A DNA stretch of 64,000 nucleotides from CAYLSV01 sp964386435 (GTDB lineage Bacteria; Planctomycetota; Phycisphaerae; Tepidisphaerales; Tepidisphaeraceae): NCBI GenBank assembly GCA_964386435.1, contig CAYLSV010000009.1, positions 1 through 64,000 on the forward strand. Direction: 5' to 3'. A program made the position numbers and the translations under genes. Below are positions 17,033-26,192 of this stretch, piece after piece. A model generated the notes under the pieces. The model was given only the letters and a program-made list of their open reading frames with translations. It had not been told where the DNA came from and searched no databases. The first letter of the stretch is position 1, and each line of letters opens with the position of its first letter.

Positions 17033-18826
17033 TCAACCGACATCGAGTGCCGTGCCCAACACCCCGGCTTGTGGGTCAACCCGAAGGGTGCCGGAGTCGA
17101 GCAGGTACTGCAGGAGCTGGATCTTCAGACTCGCCTCGGCGCTGTCCAGCCGCTGCTGGGCGGAGAGCAACGCGTCCTGAGCGTCGACCACGTCCTCCGT
17201 GTCGATGCCGGCCACGCCAAGCCGCAACGCTTCCTGGGCGTACCCCAGCCGCTGCTGAGCGACCTCGACGCCGCTGAGCTGGATGCGAACGGTGAGCCGG
17301 GCGTTGTTGAGCTGCCGGACCGCGCTGCGCACGTCGGCCAGCACCCGCTGCTCCAGATCCTCCACGTTCCGCTGGGCCCGCTGCAAACTGATGAGCGACG
17401 CCCGGTACGCGTTCCGCTCGGCAAGGCGGTCCACCGGCAAATCGAACGTCACGCCGGCCTCGAACTGCGCCTCGTCGCCGTCAAGCCGGCTGGCCGGGTC
17501 GTCGAACGCGTTGGCGGTGCTGGCCTCGGCAAACACGTCGAGATCCGGCAGCAAGCCGTTCGCCGTCACCGCCACCCGCCGCTTCGCGTCGTCCACTCGG
17601 TCGCGGGCGGTCTGCAAATCGAGCCGGAACGTCAGCGCCTCGGCCTCAGTCAGGCCGTTCTCGAAGTCGCTCGGCCCGGCCACCTCCACGTCCTGCGGCA
17701 CGATCTCCAGCGGCTCGGTCACGTCCATGCCCAGCAGCACCTTGAAGTCGTCGAGGGCGTCCTCGTACGCCGTCTGCGCGTCGTTCAGCGAATCCTCGGC
17801 GCGGAGCAGCGCGTTCACCGCCCGCTGCACCTGGATGATCGACAAGTTGTTGAAGCCGGCCGCGAACTGGCTGCGGGTCTGCTCGACCAGGCGGACGTTC
17901 TGCAGGTAGTTGATGTAGTTGTTCCGCACGCTTTGCCGCAAATTGACCAGCCGGAAGTACCGGCTCGCGACCGTCACCGCCAGGCTCCGGCGGAACTGCT
18001 CCAGATCCCGCACCGCGTACACGAGTTGCCGCTCGGTCCGCACCAACGGCTCGAGGTTGACGAACCCGGCCCCGCGGAGCAGCGGCACCGCCGCCCGCAA
18101 ACTCACCTCGGCCGATTCGGCGTTGTCGGTCGTGCCGTCGAGGGCGTCGACGAAGCTGACCAGCGCCTGGGCCGTCACTTCGCCGCCGTAGGGTAGTTGC
18201 TGCCGCACGCCGCCGCGGAGAACAGTTCGCAGCGCGGTGTTGAAGTTCGCCGACTCCTGGCCGCGGCTCCACGCCACGCTGCCGGTGGCAAACGGCCGGG
18301 GGCTGAACAAATGCCGCTGCAGCGTCACGTCGAGGGCGGCGAGGTACAGCGCCTCCATCTCATCGCGGTAATCGCGGTTGTTCTCCGCGGCGAAGGCGAT
18401 GGCCTCGGCGAGGCCGAAGGCGGGCACGTCGAAGCTGTCGCTGGGCGGGCCGTAGATCAAGCCTTCGAGCGCGAACTGCCGGGCGAGCTCGGTGGCGTCG
18501 TCGCCCGTGCCAACGGTTGCCGGCTCGTCCCGCACCGGCACCGGCGGCCCGAACTCGCCCGCCGGCAGCTCGGCCGTCGGCAGCTCCACCGGCACCGGGG
18601 CGTCCGAGGCGATGATCGTCAAAGGCACGAACTTTCTCGCGTCGCCGCCCACCGCCAGATCCTCCGGCGACTCGGCGTTCACCTCCGGCTCGTAGCCCAG
18701 CGTCCGCTCGGACCGGTCGTCGATCAGCGGGTACACCTGCCGGTCGGCCCACTCCTCGTACACGCCCGGCGTGCAGCCGGTGATCGCCAGCAGAATTGCA
18801 GCCCCGGCCGTCGTCGTCGCTCTCAC
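17033..18826 (-). CDS. TolC/OMF-type outer membrane efflux lipoprotein
   Basis: About 597 residues. The start GTG 18826 gives a short lipoprotein signal ending in the lipobox LAITGC; longer starts exist but run into the divergent WXG100 gene. The body has the two long helical OMF repeats typical of TolC-like channel proteins, visible as paired heptad-rich stretches such as ARDRVDDAKRRVAVTANG and QRAQRNVEDLEQRVLADVR. It should form a trimeric outer-membrane channel working with a periplasmic adaptor and an inner-membrane pump. No adaptor or pump is adjacent; HlyD-type adaptors are found at 53.2-58.6 kb. Its gene ends 250 bp upstream of the giant exported protein gene on the same strand. Confidence 0.85.
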   Translation of the reverse strand: MRATTTAGAAILLAITGCTPGVYEEWADRQVYPLIDDRSERTLGYEPEVNAESPEDLAVGGDARKFVPLTIIASDAPVPVELPTAELPAGEFGPPVPVRDEPATVGTGDDATELARQFALEGLIYGPPSDSFDVPAFGLAEAIAFAAENNRDYRDEMEALYLAALDVTLQRHLFSPRPFATGSVAWSRGQESANFNTALRTVLRGGVRQQLPYGGEVTAQALVSFVDALDGTTDNAESAEVSLRAAVPLLRGAGFVNLEPLVRTERQLVYAVRDLEQFRRSLAVTVASRYFRLVNLRQSVRNNYINYLQNVRLVEQTRSQFAAGFNNLSIIQVQRAVNALLRAEDSLNDAQTAYEDALDDFKVLLGMDVTEPLEIVPQDVEVAGPSDFENGLTEAEALTFRLDLQTARDRVDDAKRRVAVTANGLLPDLDVFAEASTANAFDDPASRLDGDEAQFEAGVTFDLPVDRLAERNAYRASLISLQRAQRNVEDLEQRVLADVRSAVRQLNNARLTVRIQLSGVEVAQQRLGYAQEALRLGVAGIDTEDVVDAQDALLSAQQRLDSAEASLKIQLLQYLLDSGTLRVDPQAGVLGTALDVG

Positions 18827-18863
18827 GCCTGCACCATACACACCCGGCCGATATAGTCGCACC

Positions 18864-19136
18864 ATGTCCCAAGCCATCGTCGACCCCGGCGAGCTCCGCC
18901 GCTTCGCCAAGGACCTCTCGAAGTTCAACCAGGAGCTCGAACAACTCGTCGGCGGCCTCCACGCCAAAATGCGCGGCCTTGAGCAGACTTGGCGTGATCA
19001 GGAACAACGCAAGTTCAGCGAAAGCTTCCAGGACGCCGTCCGCGTCCTCGCCCGCTTCGTCGAAAGCAGCGAGCAACACGCCCAGTTCCTGAACAAAAAG
19101 GCCCAACTGGCCGAAGACTACATCAAGCAACGGTGA
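18864..19136 (+). CDS. WXG100-family type VII secretion protein
   Basis: A 90-residue helical hairpin protein. The turn holds W43-R-D in place of the classic W-x-G; WRD at this place fits the looser WXG100 motif. Both flanking helices have the expected spacing (VDPGELRRFAKDLSKF before, FSESFQDAVRVLARF after). WXG100 proteins are secreted as dimers by FtsK/SpoIIIE-type ATPases. Such an ATPase is encoded at 22078, with a second WXG-like protein at 21848. ATG 18864 was chosen because the domain begins there; the frame is open further upstream but overlaps the divergent lipoprotein gene. Confidence 0.85.
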   Translation: MSQAIVDPGELRRFAKDLSKFNQELEQLVGGLHAKMRGLEQTWRDQEQRKFSESFQDAVRVLARFVESSEQHAQFLNKKAQLAEDYIKQR

Positions 19137-19145
19137 GTTCGCCCG

Positions 19146-19892
19146 CTACCCGACCAAGCCCGCCGCCCACTCCCCCATCGCGCCCGGCAACGGCGGCTCG
19201 ATCTCTACGCCGTAGATCTGCTCGCCGTACCGGCTCGCGTCGTACGTCACATCCAGCGCCTTCAGCGGCACCGGCAACACGGGCAACGCCTCCCGCACCG
19301 TCCAGTGCCAGAAATCGGCCGCATCGTCGCCCGCCCGCAGCAGCAACGCGCTGTAATCGTGAGCCGGCGGTTCCGCCCCGTCCGGCAACAGCGGCCGCCC
19401 CGCCCGGAGGAGGTCGATTTGCAGGAAGTGCGTCCCGGCCTCGTGCAGCGTCTGCCGCTTCTGCACGAACGCCAACCGCCCGCCGGCCTTGTTCGTCGGG
19501 CTGACAAGCTCAATGACGGTGACGACCTCGCGATTCTCCCGGTCCCGAACCTCCACAAAGTTCTGCCGCTCCTCGTGCAAGAACGCGGGCCAAGCCAACC
19601 GCTCGGCCGGCTCGGCGATTGCCGCCCCGCCGTCCCCTTTCCGCGATGGCCGGCCGGCCGAGCCATTCGACGTCAACATCACCGCATCATCCGCCCGCGC
19701 CAGCACCCGCCGCTCCTCAGCCGGTGGCTCGAAGATGTGAAGGTCGACGTCGGTGTTGGCGAAGTAGCCCCGAGGAAGCGAGATAACGAGTTGCCGCTTG
19801 ATATCCTGAATCAGGCTTGCGTGAACCCCGGGCCACAAGCCGGGGCGTTCCAGGTACGGGTCCATGCCGGGGAAGGGCGAGGGCATGGCCAC
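19146..19892 (-). CDS. DUF4058 family protein (copy 1)
   Basis: A 248-residue protein beginning with the DUF4058 hallmark PSPFPGMDPYLE. The middle has VVTVIELVSPTNKAGG, another conserved stretch of the family, and the C-terminus AGLVG. The function is unknown; the ELxSPxNK strand resembles PD-(D/E)xK-like cores, but that is speculative. Its neighbour 19913-20683 is a paralogue in tandem. Both run against the flow of the type VII-like locus around them. Confidence 0.85.
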   Translation of the reverse strand: MAMPSPFPGMDPYLERPGLWPGVHASLIQDIKRQLVISLPRGYFANTDVDLHIFEPPAEERRVLARADDAVMLTSNGSAGRPSRKGDGGAAIAEPAERLAWPAFLHEERQNFVEVRDRENREVVTVIELVSPTNKAGGRLAFVQKRQTLHEAGTHFLQIDLLRAGRPLLPDGAEPPAHDYSALLLRAGDDAADFWHWTVREALPVLPVPLKALDVTYDASRYGEQIYGVEIEPPLPGAMGEWAAGLVG

Positions 19893-19912
19893 AGTTTACA
19901 CGCCGTTGCCAA

Positions 19913-20683
19913 TCACCGCCCGACCACCAACCCCGCCGCCCAAGCCCTCTCCGCCTCCGGCAGCGGCGGCTCGGGATTGACGCGATAGATGAACCGCCCG
20001 TACTCGCCAACGTCGTACGCGAAATCCAACGCCGCACGTAAATCCAGCGCCACATCCACGTCCCCCGCCTTCAACGGCACCGGCAACACCGGCAACGGAT
20101 CACGGATTGACCAGTGCCAGAATTCGGCCTCACGTGCCCCGGCCCGCACCAGCAGCGCGCTGTAGTCGTGCGCCGCGACCGGCTCGGGTAGCAGATCGAC
20201 GCCGCCCCGCAGCAAATCGATCTGTAAAAAGTGCACGCCACCGATGTGCAAGTTGTGCCGTTTGTTGATGAACTCGGGCCGGCCGTCGCCCTTGTTCGTC
20301 GGGCTGATCAACTCCACAACACTCACGAGCTCGCGGCCGTCGTGCGTTCGTACCTCAATGTACCGGTGCTCCTCCTCGAGCAAAACCTCCGGCCAATGCA
20401 ACCGCCCCATTGGCGCGACGGCTGGAGCAATCGTCGCGGCAGCAAAAGACTTGGCACCATCATCTGGGTCGAAGACGACGGCGTCATCAGCCCGAGCGAC
20501 CAGCCGACGCTCGGCGGCGGGCGGCTCGTGAATGTACAAGTCCGTCTCAGCCCGGGCTCGATAACCATCGGGCAGGCGGCGCATCAATTGCTGCCTGAAC
20601 TGCTCAACCAGAACATTGTGCAGTTCGCGCCACTCGTTCGGGTGCTCCAAGTACGGATCCATGCCGGGGAATGGCGAGGGCAT
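19913..20683 (-). CDS. DUF4058 family protein (copy 2)
   Basis: A 256-residue paralogue of the gene at 19146-19892, 20 bp upstream of it on the same strand. It has the same start (PSPFPGMDPYLE) and core (LVSVVELISPTNKGDG). The two differ enough to be an old duplication. The start ATG at 20683 lies 59 bp from the divergent gene at 20743. No biochemical role is known to me for the family. Confidence 0.85.
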   Translation of the reverse strand: MPSPFPGMDPYLEHPNEWRELHNVLVEQFRQQLMRRLPDGYRARAETDLYIHEPPAAERRLVARADDAVVFDPDDGAKSFAAATIAPAVAPMGRLHWPEVLLEEEHRYIEVRTHDGRELVSVVELISPTNKGDGRPEFINKRHNLHIGGVHFLQIDLLRGGVDLLPEPVAAHDYSALLVRAGAREAEFWHWSIRDPLPVLPVPLKAGDVDVALDLRAALDFAYDVGEYGRFIYRVNPEPPLPEAERAWAAGLVVGR

Positions 20684-20742
20684 GCCTGCATTCTACCGGT
20701 GGCGATCGGGCTATTCTCCCCCGCCGCGTCCCGCTTGCCGCC

Positions 20743-21741
20743 ATGTCCAGCCGTGCCGATGTCCGCAGTTTTCAGTCCGTCGAGGCGTTCCGCCTCGCGT
20801 TGCTGCGGTACGCCGCCGACGCCGGCAAGGCCATCGAGGCGGGGCAAAGCCAGGCGACGCGGGCGCTGCAGTGGCTCGAGGGCGAGCAGGCCACCTACTG
20901 GCGGGCCGCCCTGCGCACGGCCGAGACCAACCTCACCCGCGCCAGCGACGCTTACCGCGAGAAGAACCTCTACACCGACGCCAGCGGCGGCCGGCAGAGC
21001 GCGGTCGATGAGCGGGTGGCCATGGAACGTTGCCGCCGCCGCGTCGAGCGATGCCGCGAGGCGATCGACGCCCTCAAGCGGCACCGCAGCCTGCTGCGCC
21101 GTGAGATCGACAACTTCAACGGCCGCCTCGCCGCGCTCAACAACGTCCTTTCCGGCCAGATCCCGCAAACCGCCGCCGCCCTCGCCGCCGCCGTCGCCCA
21201 ACTCGAGGCCTACGCCGCCGCCACCGCCGAGTCGGCGACCTCCTCGACCAGCACCCCACAGGCCGGCGGCATGAGCCAACCCGCCGTCGAGCCCGCCCAG
21301 GGCGACCTGCCCGACGACGACGAACTCCGCCGTCGCACGCCGCCCCCGCCGCAGCGTCGCCGCGCGGTTCGCCGCCAGGACATCCCGCCGCTGCCCGAGG
21401 TGCCGCCCGGCTGCCGCGAGGTCGCCGAACCCATCGCCGGCCCGGAGCCGGACCGCTACGACCTCGTCACAATCGCCCTGCCGCCGAACCACGCCGGCCC
21501 AATCTACCTCGACCGCGCCGCCGAGCCCGCCGACCACGACACCGGCTGGCACCTGGGCGATGCCTCCCCCAACCCCGCCGACGCCCCGATCACCGCCCTG
21601 CCCTTCGGCAAGCTCAAAGCCCAGCACCCCCACCTCGCCGCCCTGCTCCGCCTGCCGCCCCAGACGATGGTCGTCGCCGAAGAAGGCACCGTCATCCGCC
21701 TCACCGACCCGCTCGGCCGTCAGCTATTTCCTAAGCCCTGA
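20743..21741 (+). CDS. Helical protein of type VII-like locus, unknown
   Basis: A 332-residue protein. Residues about 1-165 are helical and rich in Arg, Glu and Gln (ATRALQWLEGEQATYWRAAL, then RCRRRVERCREAIDALKRH), resembling LXG/WXG-like N-terminal helical bundles. A low-complexity Pro/Arg linker follows (about 185-215). The C-terminal part has a beta-like element, DLVTIALPPNHAGPIYLD. Placed between a WXG100 gene and the FtsK/SpoIIIE ATPase gene, it may be a substrate or adaptor of that system (inference). ATG 20743 fits the start of the helical domain. Confidence 0.6.
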   Translation: MSSRADVRSFQSVEAFRLALLRYAADAGKAIEAGQSQATRALQWLEGEQATYWRAALRTAETNLTRASDAYREKNLYTDASGGRQSAVDERVAMERCRRRVERCREAIDALKRHRSLLRREIDNFNGRLAALNNVLSGQIPQTAAALAAAVAQLEAYAAATAESATSSTSTPQAGGMSQPAVEPAQGDLPDDDELRRRTPPPPQRRRAVRRQDIPPLPEVPPGCREVAEPIAGPEPDRYDLVTIALPPNHAGPIYLDRAAEPADHDTGWHLGDASPNPADAPITALPFGKLKAQHPHLAALLRLPPQTMVVAEEGTVIRLTDPLGRQLFPKP

Positions 21742-21756
21742 CGCACCCCATCCGGA

Positions 21757-21787
21757 CCTGCGGCACGTGGTGCCGCGGCTACCGCAG
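21757..21787. repeat. Family B half element
   Basis: A single hairpin arm, CCTGCGGCACGTGGTGCCGCGG plus GCTACCGCAG, with inner stem GCGGCAC/GTGCCGC. It lies 15 bp after the stop of the preceding gene. The same arm is in the full element at 61039-61125. Confidence 0.7.
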
Positions 21788-21823
21788 TCGACACTGCCGC
21801 GCATCCGGCACTCACGACTCGGT

Positions 21824-21850
21824 ACTCATCACTCATCACTTCCGCCCATG
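21824..21850 (+). promoter_or_regulatory. Family E 27-bp leader ending in ATG
   Basis: The 27 bases ending at this ATG are identical to those ending at the ATG codons at 38789 and 56350. The unit is ACTCATCACTCATCACT followed by TCCGCCCATG. It has no Shine-Dalgarno core. Its role is unknown; it is one arm of the family E repeat. Confidence 0.6.
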
Positions 21851-22081
21851 GCCCTGCAAGACACCCAAGCCCTGCTCGCCCGGGCCGCCAAGGATCTTGG
21901 CATCGCGTGGCAAACCGCTCGCGAGAGCTGGCGGGATCGGCGGGCCGAGCAGATCGAGCGGGACGTCCTGGAGCCGCTGAACAAAGCGAGCAAGTCCGCC
22001 GTCGAGGCGGCCGGGCAGCTCGGCGAGGCGATCGAGGCGGCCCGCCGCGACTGCTCGGATTCGAATGACGGCGGCGGTTGA
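21848..22081 (+). CDS. Small WXG100-like protein
   Basis: A 77-residue helical protein with W28-R-D (TARESWRDRRAEQIERD) at the centre, the same WRD pattern and spacing as in the WXG100 protein at 18864, followed by LEPLNKASKS, which resembles the second helix of that fold. It ends in a polar tail. Its TGA overlaps the TTG start of the ATPase gene by 4 bp, which links it tightly to the type VII-like ATPase. It may form a heterodimer with the 18864 product; that is inference. Confidence 0.65.
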   Translation: MALQDTQALLARAAKDLGIAWQTARESWRDRRAEQIERDVLEPLNKASKSAVEAAGQLGEAIEAARRDCSDSNDGGG

Positions 22082-25000
22082 GTTACAACAATCGCCCGCT
22101 CATGGATTCGCAGGATCAACCCCACACCCCACCCCACCGCCAGGTCCGCCAGCGCGACGCCTTGGGCAAGCTGCTGTATCTCTCCCGCGAGTGTGGCACG
22201 CTGGAGCGCAAGCTGGAGGACGACCGCGCCGACGTTCTCCGCCGCAACACTCGCCAATGGCAGGCGGCGAAGAAGTCGATTGACGACCGCCACGCGAAGA
22301 AGCGCACCGTCGCCCAAGGCCGGGCGAAAGAGGCGCTGGCGAAGCTCGACGAATCCCGCGACGCGAAGCTCGACGCGCTCGACAAAGAGGCCAACGCCCA
22401 GAAGGTTCGCGTCCGCGAGACGTTCCGCCGGCAGAAGAAGGCGTTCGACGCCCAACTTCAGGACGCCAAGTGGCTCGCCGAGGGCGTGCGCGACGCCGAC
22501 CACAACCGGGCGACCGACGCCCACAAAAGTGCCCACGAAGCCGGCGACAAGGACGCCAAGCAGCTCGACCAGGAGGAGCGCGACGCCGCGGCGGTGACGA
22601 TCAACTTCGGCCGCCAACCCGCCGAGCCGGCAATTGATCTGCCCGCCGCCGATTGGCCCGACGCCCGGCAGCAGGTTGACGCCGCGATTGAGCGGTTGCA
22701 CGGGCTGAGGCTGCCGAAGCTCACGGTCGGGGCGTTGCCGTTCGTGCTGCTGATGCTCACCGCGCTAACCGCCGGGGCGGCGACGCACTTTCTGCAGTTC
22801 GACGATCCGGCCGTGGCGGTGAAGACGATGCCCGACTGGCCGCTCGTCGGCGGCGTCGCCGGGGGCGCGGCGGCGCTCGCGCTCATCCTCGGTTTGCTGC
22901 TTCGCCGCCGCAACAACCGCGTGGTCGATCAGTCGGCCCAACAGTTCGCCGATGCCGTCGCCACCGCTCGCGCCGCCATCGCCAAGCGCCGCGACGACGC
23001 CGACGCGATTAAGATCGAGAAGCTCAAGATCGCCGACGCCAACTACAAGAAGGAACAGGCGAGCATTGACGCCAAATTTGGCCCGCAACTAGCCAAGCTC
23101 GATCAGGATTTCCGCGTTGCCGACCGGGCGCAGGCCGACAAATCCGCCGCCATCCGCCAGGTCGCCGCCGACGAGGCCGCCGCGATTTGGGCCGCCGAAG
23201 ACGCCAAATGGCGGGAAAAACTCGAAGAAATCGCCGCCGCCCACCGGGCCGAGTTGCAGCCGCACATCGACCAACGCGATCAAACCAAGGCCACCGCCGA
23301 GGCCGCCTACGCCGCCGGCCGGCAGGGGCTGGAAGCGGACTGGGACGGCGCGCTCGCCATCACCCGCGAGATGGCCGACGATGACCGCCCCGAGGACGCC
23401 GCCATCGGCGACTGGCGGAAGTGGCGGCCGCCCGAGACCTTCGCCCCCACCGTCCGCCTGGGCACCCTGCACGTCGACATGGAAAAGCAGGGCGGGGAGA
23501 CAGGCCACCACCTGCCGCTGCCGCTGCCGTACGACGTGCCGGCGTTGCTGGCGTTTCCCGACGCGGCGAACCTGCTGCTCCGCCACGAGCCGGCCGGGCG
23601 GGACGCCGCCGTCGATTCGCTGCGGCTTGCCATGCTGCGGCTGCTCACGAGTTTGCCGCCGGGGCGGGTGCGGTTCACGATGATCGACCCGATCGGCCTT
23701 GGCCGCAGCTTTGCCGGGTTCATGCATTTGGCCGACTACGACGAGGACATCGTCGGCGGCCGCGTCCTCACCGAGGCCGACGCCATCGAGCAGAAGCTGG
23801 CCGACCTCACCCAGCACATGGAGACGGTCATCCAAAAGTACCTGCGCAACGAGTTCGAGACAATCGACGACTACAACCGCCAAGCCGGCGAGCTGGCCGA
23901 GCCGTACCGCTTCGTGGTCATCGCCGACTTGCCGACCAACTTCTCGGAGGAGGCGATCAAGCGGCTGGCGAGCATTGCCGACAGCGGCGCGCGGTGCGGC
24001 GTGCATTTGCTGGCCGCCCTCGACACCCGCCAGACGCCCGCCGCCGGGGGCACGCAGCTCGACGATCTGGCCCACAACTGCATCGTCCTCGACCACGACG
24101 CCGAGGGGAATCAGTTTCGATGGGACGACGAAGTTTACCGGAGTTTTCCGCTGAAACTTGATGCCCCGCCGGACGACGCGGCGCTGACGGACGTCCTCCG
24201 CGTCGTCGGCGAGGCGGCCAAGCAGGCGGCCCGCGTGGAGGTGCCGTTCACCGGCATCGTGCCGCGAAACGGGCAGATGTGGAGCAAAGATTCGGCCCGC
24301 GACTTGGCCGTGCCGGTGGGCCGCACGGGGGCAACGCGGCTGCAGGAGTTCCGCCTCGGCAAGGGCGTCGCCCAGCACGCGCTCATCGCCGGCAAGACCG
24401 GCAGCGGCAAGTCGACCCTGCTCAATGGTCTTATCACCAACCTCGCCCTCTGGTACCCGCCCAGCCAGGTCGAAATGTACCTCATCGACTTCAAGCGCGG
24501 CGTCGAGTTCAAGGCCTACGCGACGCACCGCCTGCCGCACGTGCGGGCCGTGGCCGTCGAGAGCGACCGCGAGTTCGGGGCCAGCGTGCTCGGCCGGCTC
24601 GACGAAGAATTGGCCCGACGCGGCGAGGTGTTCCGCAAGGCGGGCGTGCAGGACGTCGCCGGGTTCCGCAAGGCGCAGCCGGACGTGCCGATGCCGCGGA
24701 TCGTGCTGATTGTCGACGAATTTCAGGAGCTTTTCACGGAGGACGACAAGCTCAGCCAGGACAGCGCGCTGCTCATCGACCGCCTGGTCCGGCAGGGCCG
24801 GGCCTTCGGCATGCACGTGGTGCTGGGCAGCCAGACGATCGGCGGCGCGGCCGGGCTGGCCCGCAGCACACTTGGGCAAATCGCGGTGCGCGTGGCGTTG
24901 CAGTGCAACGAGAACGACTCCCGCCTGATCCTCGGCGAAACGAACACGGCCGCCCGCCTGCTCGGCCGGCCGGGCGAGGCGATCCTGAACGACGCCGGCG

Positions 25001-25968
25001 GCCAGGTCGAGGCCAACAGCCCGTTTCAAGTGGCGTGGCTGCCGGACGAAGAGCGGGCCGACCTGCTACGCCGCGTCGAGGCGAAGGCCAAGGAAACCGG
25101 CCAAACCACAGAGAAACCGGTCGTGTTCGAGGGCAACGCTCCGGCCGACCTCGCTGACAACGACGAACTTATCGCGGCCAAAGCCGGCAAGCCGCCGCGG
25201 CAAAACGTGGCGTACCTCGGCGAGCCGGTGGCGATCAAAGCGCCCACGCACGTGCCGTTCACCCGCCGGGCCGGGGCGAACCTGCTCATCGTCGGCCAGC
25301 AGGACGAGGCGGCAGCCGCCCTCGCCGCGTCGACGATCCTCAGCCTCGTCGCCACGGCGCCGCGGCCGCCGCGGTTCGTGATCCTCGACGGCACCCCGGC
25401 CGACGACCCGACCGCCGGCACCCTCCGCCGGGCCGTGGAGGAAGCGGATGCCGACGCCGACTTCGCCGACTACCGGGCCGCCCCGGACGCCCTGGCCGAC
25501 CTCGCCGCCGACTTGCAAACGCGCCTCGACGGCGACGACGACGCGACGCCAATCTACCTCGTCATCCACCACCTCCAACGTTTCCGCGACCTCAAGCGCG
25601 AGGACGCCTTCAGCGCGCCCGCCCCCACCGGCGGCGGCTTCGGCAGCATGCTCGGCGGCGGCGACGACAACGCGCCCGCCGTGCCCACGCTCTCGCCCAG
25701 CGCCGCCCTCACCCAACTGCTCCGCGACGGCCCGCCCGCCGGCGTCCACGCGATCGCCACGATCGACACGGTGAACAACATCGAGCGCCGCCTCTCCCGC
25801 GACGACGTCCGCGAGTTCGACTGGCGGGTGCTGTTCCAGATGGCCGCCAACGACAGCACGACGCTCATCGACACCCCCGCCGCCAACCGGCTCGGCTTCC
25901 ACCGGGCGCTGCTGGCGAGCGAGGAGCAGGGCACGCAGGAAAAGTTCCGGCCGTACGCGGCGAGGTGA
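22078..25968 (+). CDS. FtsK/SpoIIIE-type ATPase, EccC-like
   Basis: 1296 residues from TTG 22078, overlapping the preceding stop as TTGA; ATG 22102 is the alternative start. Residues about 20-190 are a charged coiled coil, two transmembrane helices lie at about 218-276, a second coiled coil follows to about 450, and the FtsK/SpoIIIE core has Walker A GKTGSGKS (about 772-779) and Walker B IVLIVDEF (about 876-883). A second ATPase-like domain from about 1060 has a degenerate P-loop (VGQQDEAA). In EccC/EssC-type motors several linked ATPase domains drive export of WXG100 dimers. The long coiled coils around the membrane helices are not part of EccC as I know it. It is the presumed motor of the locus. 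Confidence 0.85.
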   Translation: MSYNNRPLMDSQDQPHTPPHRQVRQRDALGKLLYLSRECGTLERKLEDDRADVLRRNTRQWQAAKKSIDDRHAKKRTVAQGRAKEALAKLDESRDAKLDALDKEANAQKVRVRETFRRQKKAFDAQLQDAKWLAEGVRDADHNRATDAHKSAHEAGDKDAKQLDQEERDAAAVTINFGRQPAEPAIDLPAADWPDARQQVDAAIERLHGLRLPKLTVGALPFVLLMLTALTAGAATHFLQFDDPAVAVKTMPDWPLVGGVAGGAAALALILGLLLRRRNNRVVDQSAQQFADAVATARAAIAKRRDDADAIKIEKLKIADANYKKEQASIDAKFGPQLAKLDQDFRVADRAQADKSAAIRQVAADEAAAIWAAEDAKWREKLEEIAAAHRAELQPHIDQRDQTKATAEAAYAAGRQGLEADWDGALAITREMADDDRPEDAAIGDWRKWRPPETFAPTVRLGTLHVDMEKQGGETGHHLPLPLPYDVPALLAFPDAANLLLRHEPAGRDAAVDSLRLAMLRLLTSLPPGRVRFTMIDPIGLGRSFAGFMHLADYDEDIVGGRVLTEADAIEQKLADLTQHMETVIQKYLRNEFETIDDYNRQAGELAEPYRFVVIADLPTNFSEEAIKRLASIADSGARCGVHLLAALDTRQTPAAGGTQLDDLAHNCIVLDHDAEGNQFRWDDEVYRSFPLKLDAPPDDAALTDVLRVVGEAAKQAARVEVPFTGIVPRNGQMWSKDSARDLAVPVGRTGATRLQEFRLGKGVAQHALIAGKTGSGKSTLLNGLITNLALWYPPSQVEMYLIDFKRGVEFKAYATHRLPHVRAVAVESDREFGASVLGRLDEELARRGEVFRKAGVQDVAGFRKAQPDVPMPRIVLIVDEFQELFTEDDKLSQDSALLIDRLVRQGRAFGMHVVLGSQTIGGAAGLARSTLGQIAVRVALQCNENDSRLILGETNTAARLLGRPGEAILNDAGGQVEANSPFQVAWLPDEERADLLRRVEAKAKETGQTTEKPVVFEGNAPADLADNDELIAAKAGKPPRQNVAYLGEPVAIKAPTHVPFTRRAGANLLIVGQQDEAAAALAASTILSLVATAPRPPRFVILDGTPADDPTAGTLRRAVEEADADADFADYRAAPDALADLAADLQTRLDGDDDATPIYLVIHHLQRFRDLKREDAFSAPAPTGGGFGSMLGGGDDNAPAVPTLSPSAALTQLLRDGPPAGVHAIATIDTVNNIERRLSRDDVREFDWRVLFQMAANDSTTLIDTPAANRLGFHRALLASEEQGTQEKFRPYAAR

Positions 25969-25982
25969 TCAGCGCCGAACGC

Positions 25983-26169
25983 GAGAAGCCGAGGGGAGAG
26001 CGAAGCGATCACCCGGATCCGACGCACGGTGAAGTGCAACGCGGGATCCGGGTGATCGCTTCNNNNNNNNNNNNNNNNNNNNNNNNNNNNNNNNNNNNNN
26101 NNNNNNNNNNNNNNNNNNNNNNNNNNNNNNNNNNNNNNNNNNNNNCGCTTCGCTCTCCCCTCGGCTTCT
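25983..26169. repeat. Family C inverted repeat interrupted by gap
   Basis: Outer arms GAGAAGCCGAGGGGAGAGC and its inverse, with the CGATCACCCGGATCC inner arms, as at 9608-9709. It sits between the convergent ends of the ATPase gene (25968) and the terminase gene (26193). An 83-N run inside it suggests assembly failed on the hairpin. Confidence 0.85.
26063..26145. other. Assembly gap (83 N)
   Basis: A run of N inside the family C inverted repeat. The true element may contain one or more further copies of the arm. Confidence 0.95.
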
Positions 26170-26192
26170 TGCAACCACGCAACGATGCGCTG

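Noticed and set aside
18865..18967. Longer start for the TolC-like lipoprotein, reaching into the WXG100 gene.
   Set aside because: It would add a non-signal N-terminus and overlap a clear coding gene; GTG 18826 yields a proper lipobox signal.
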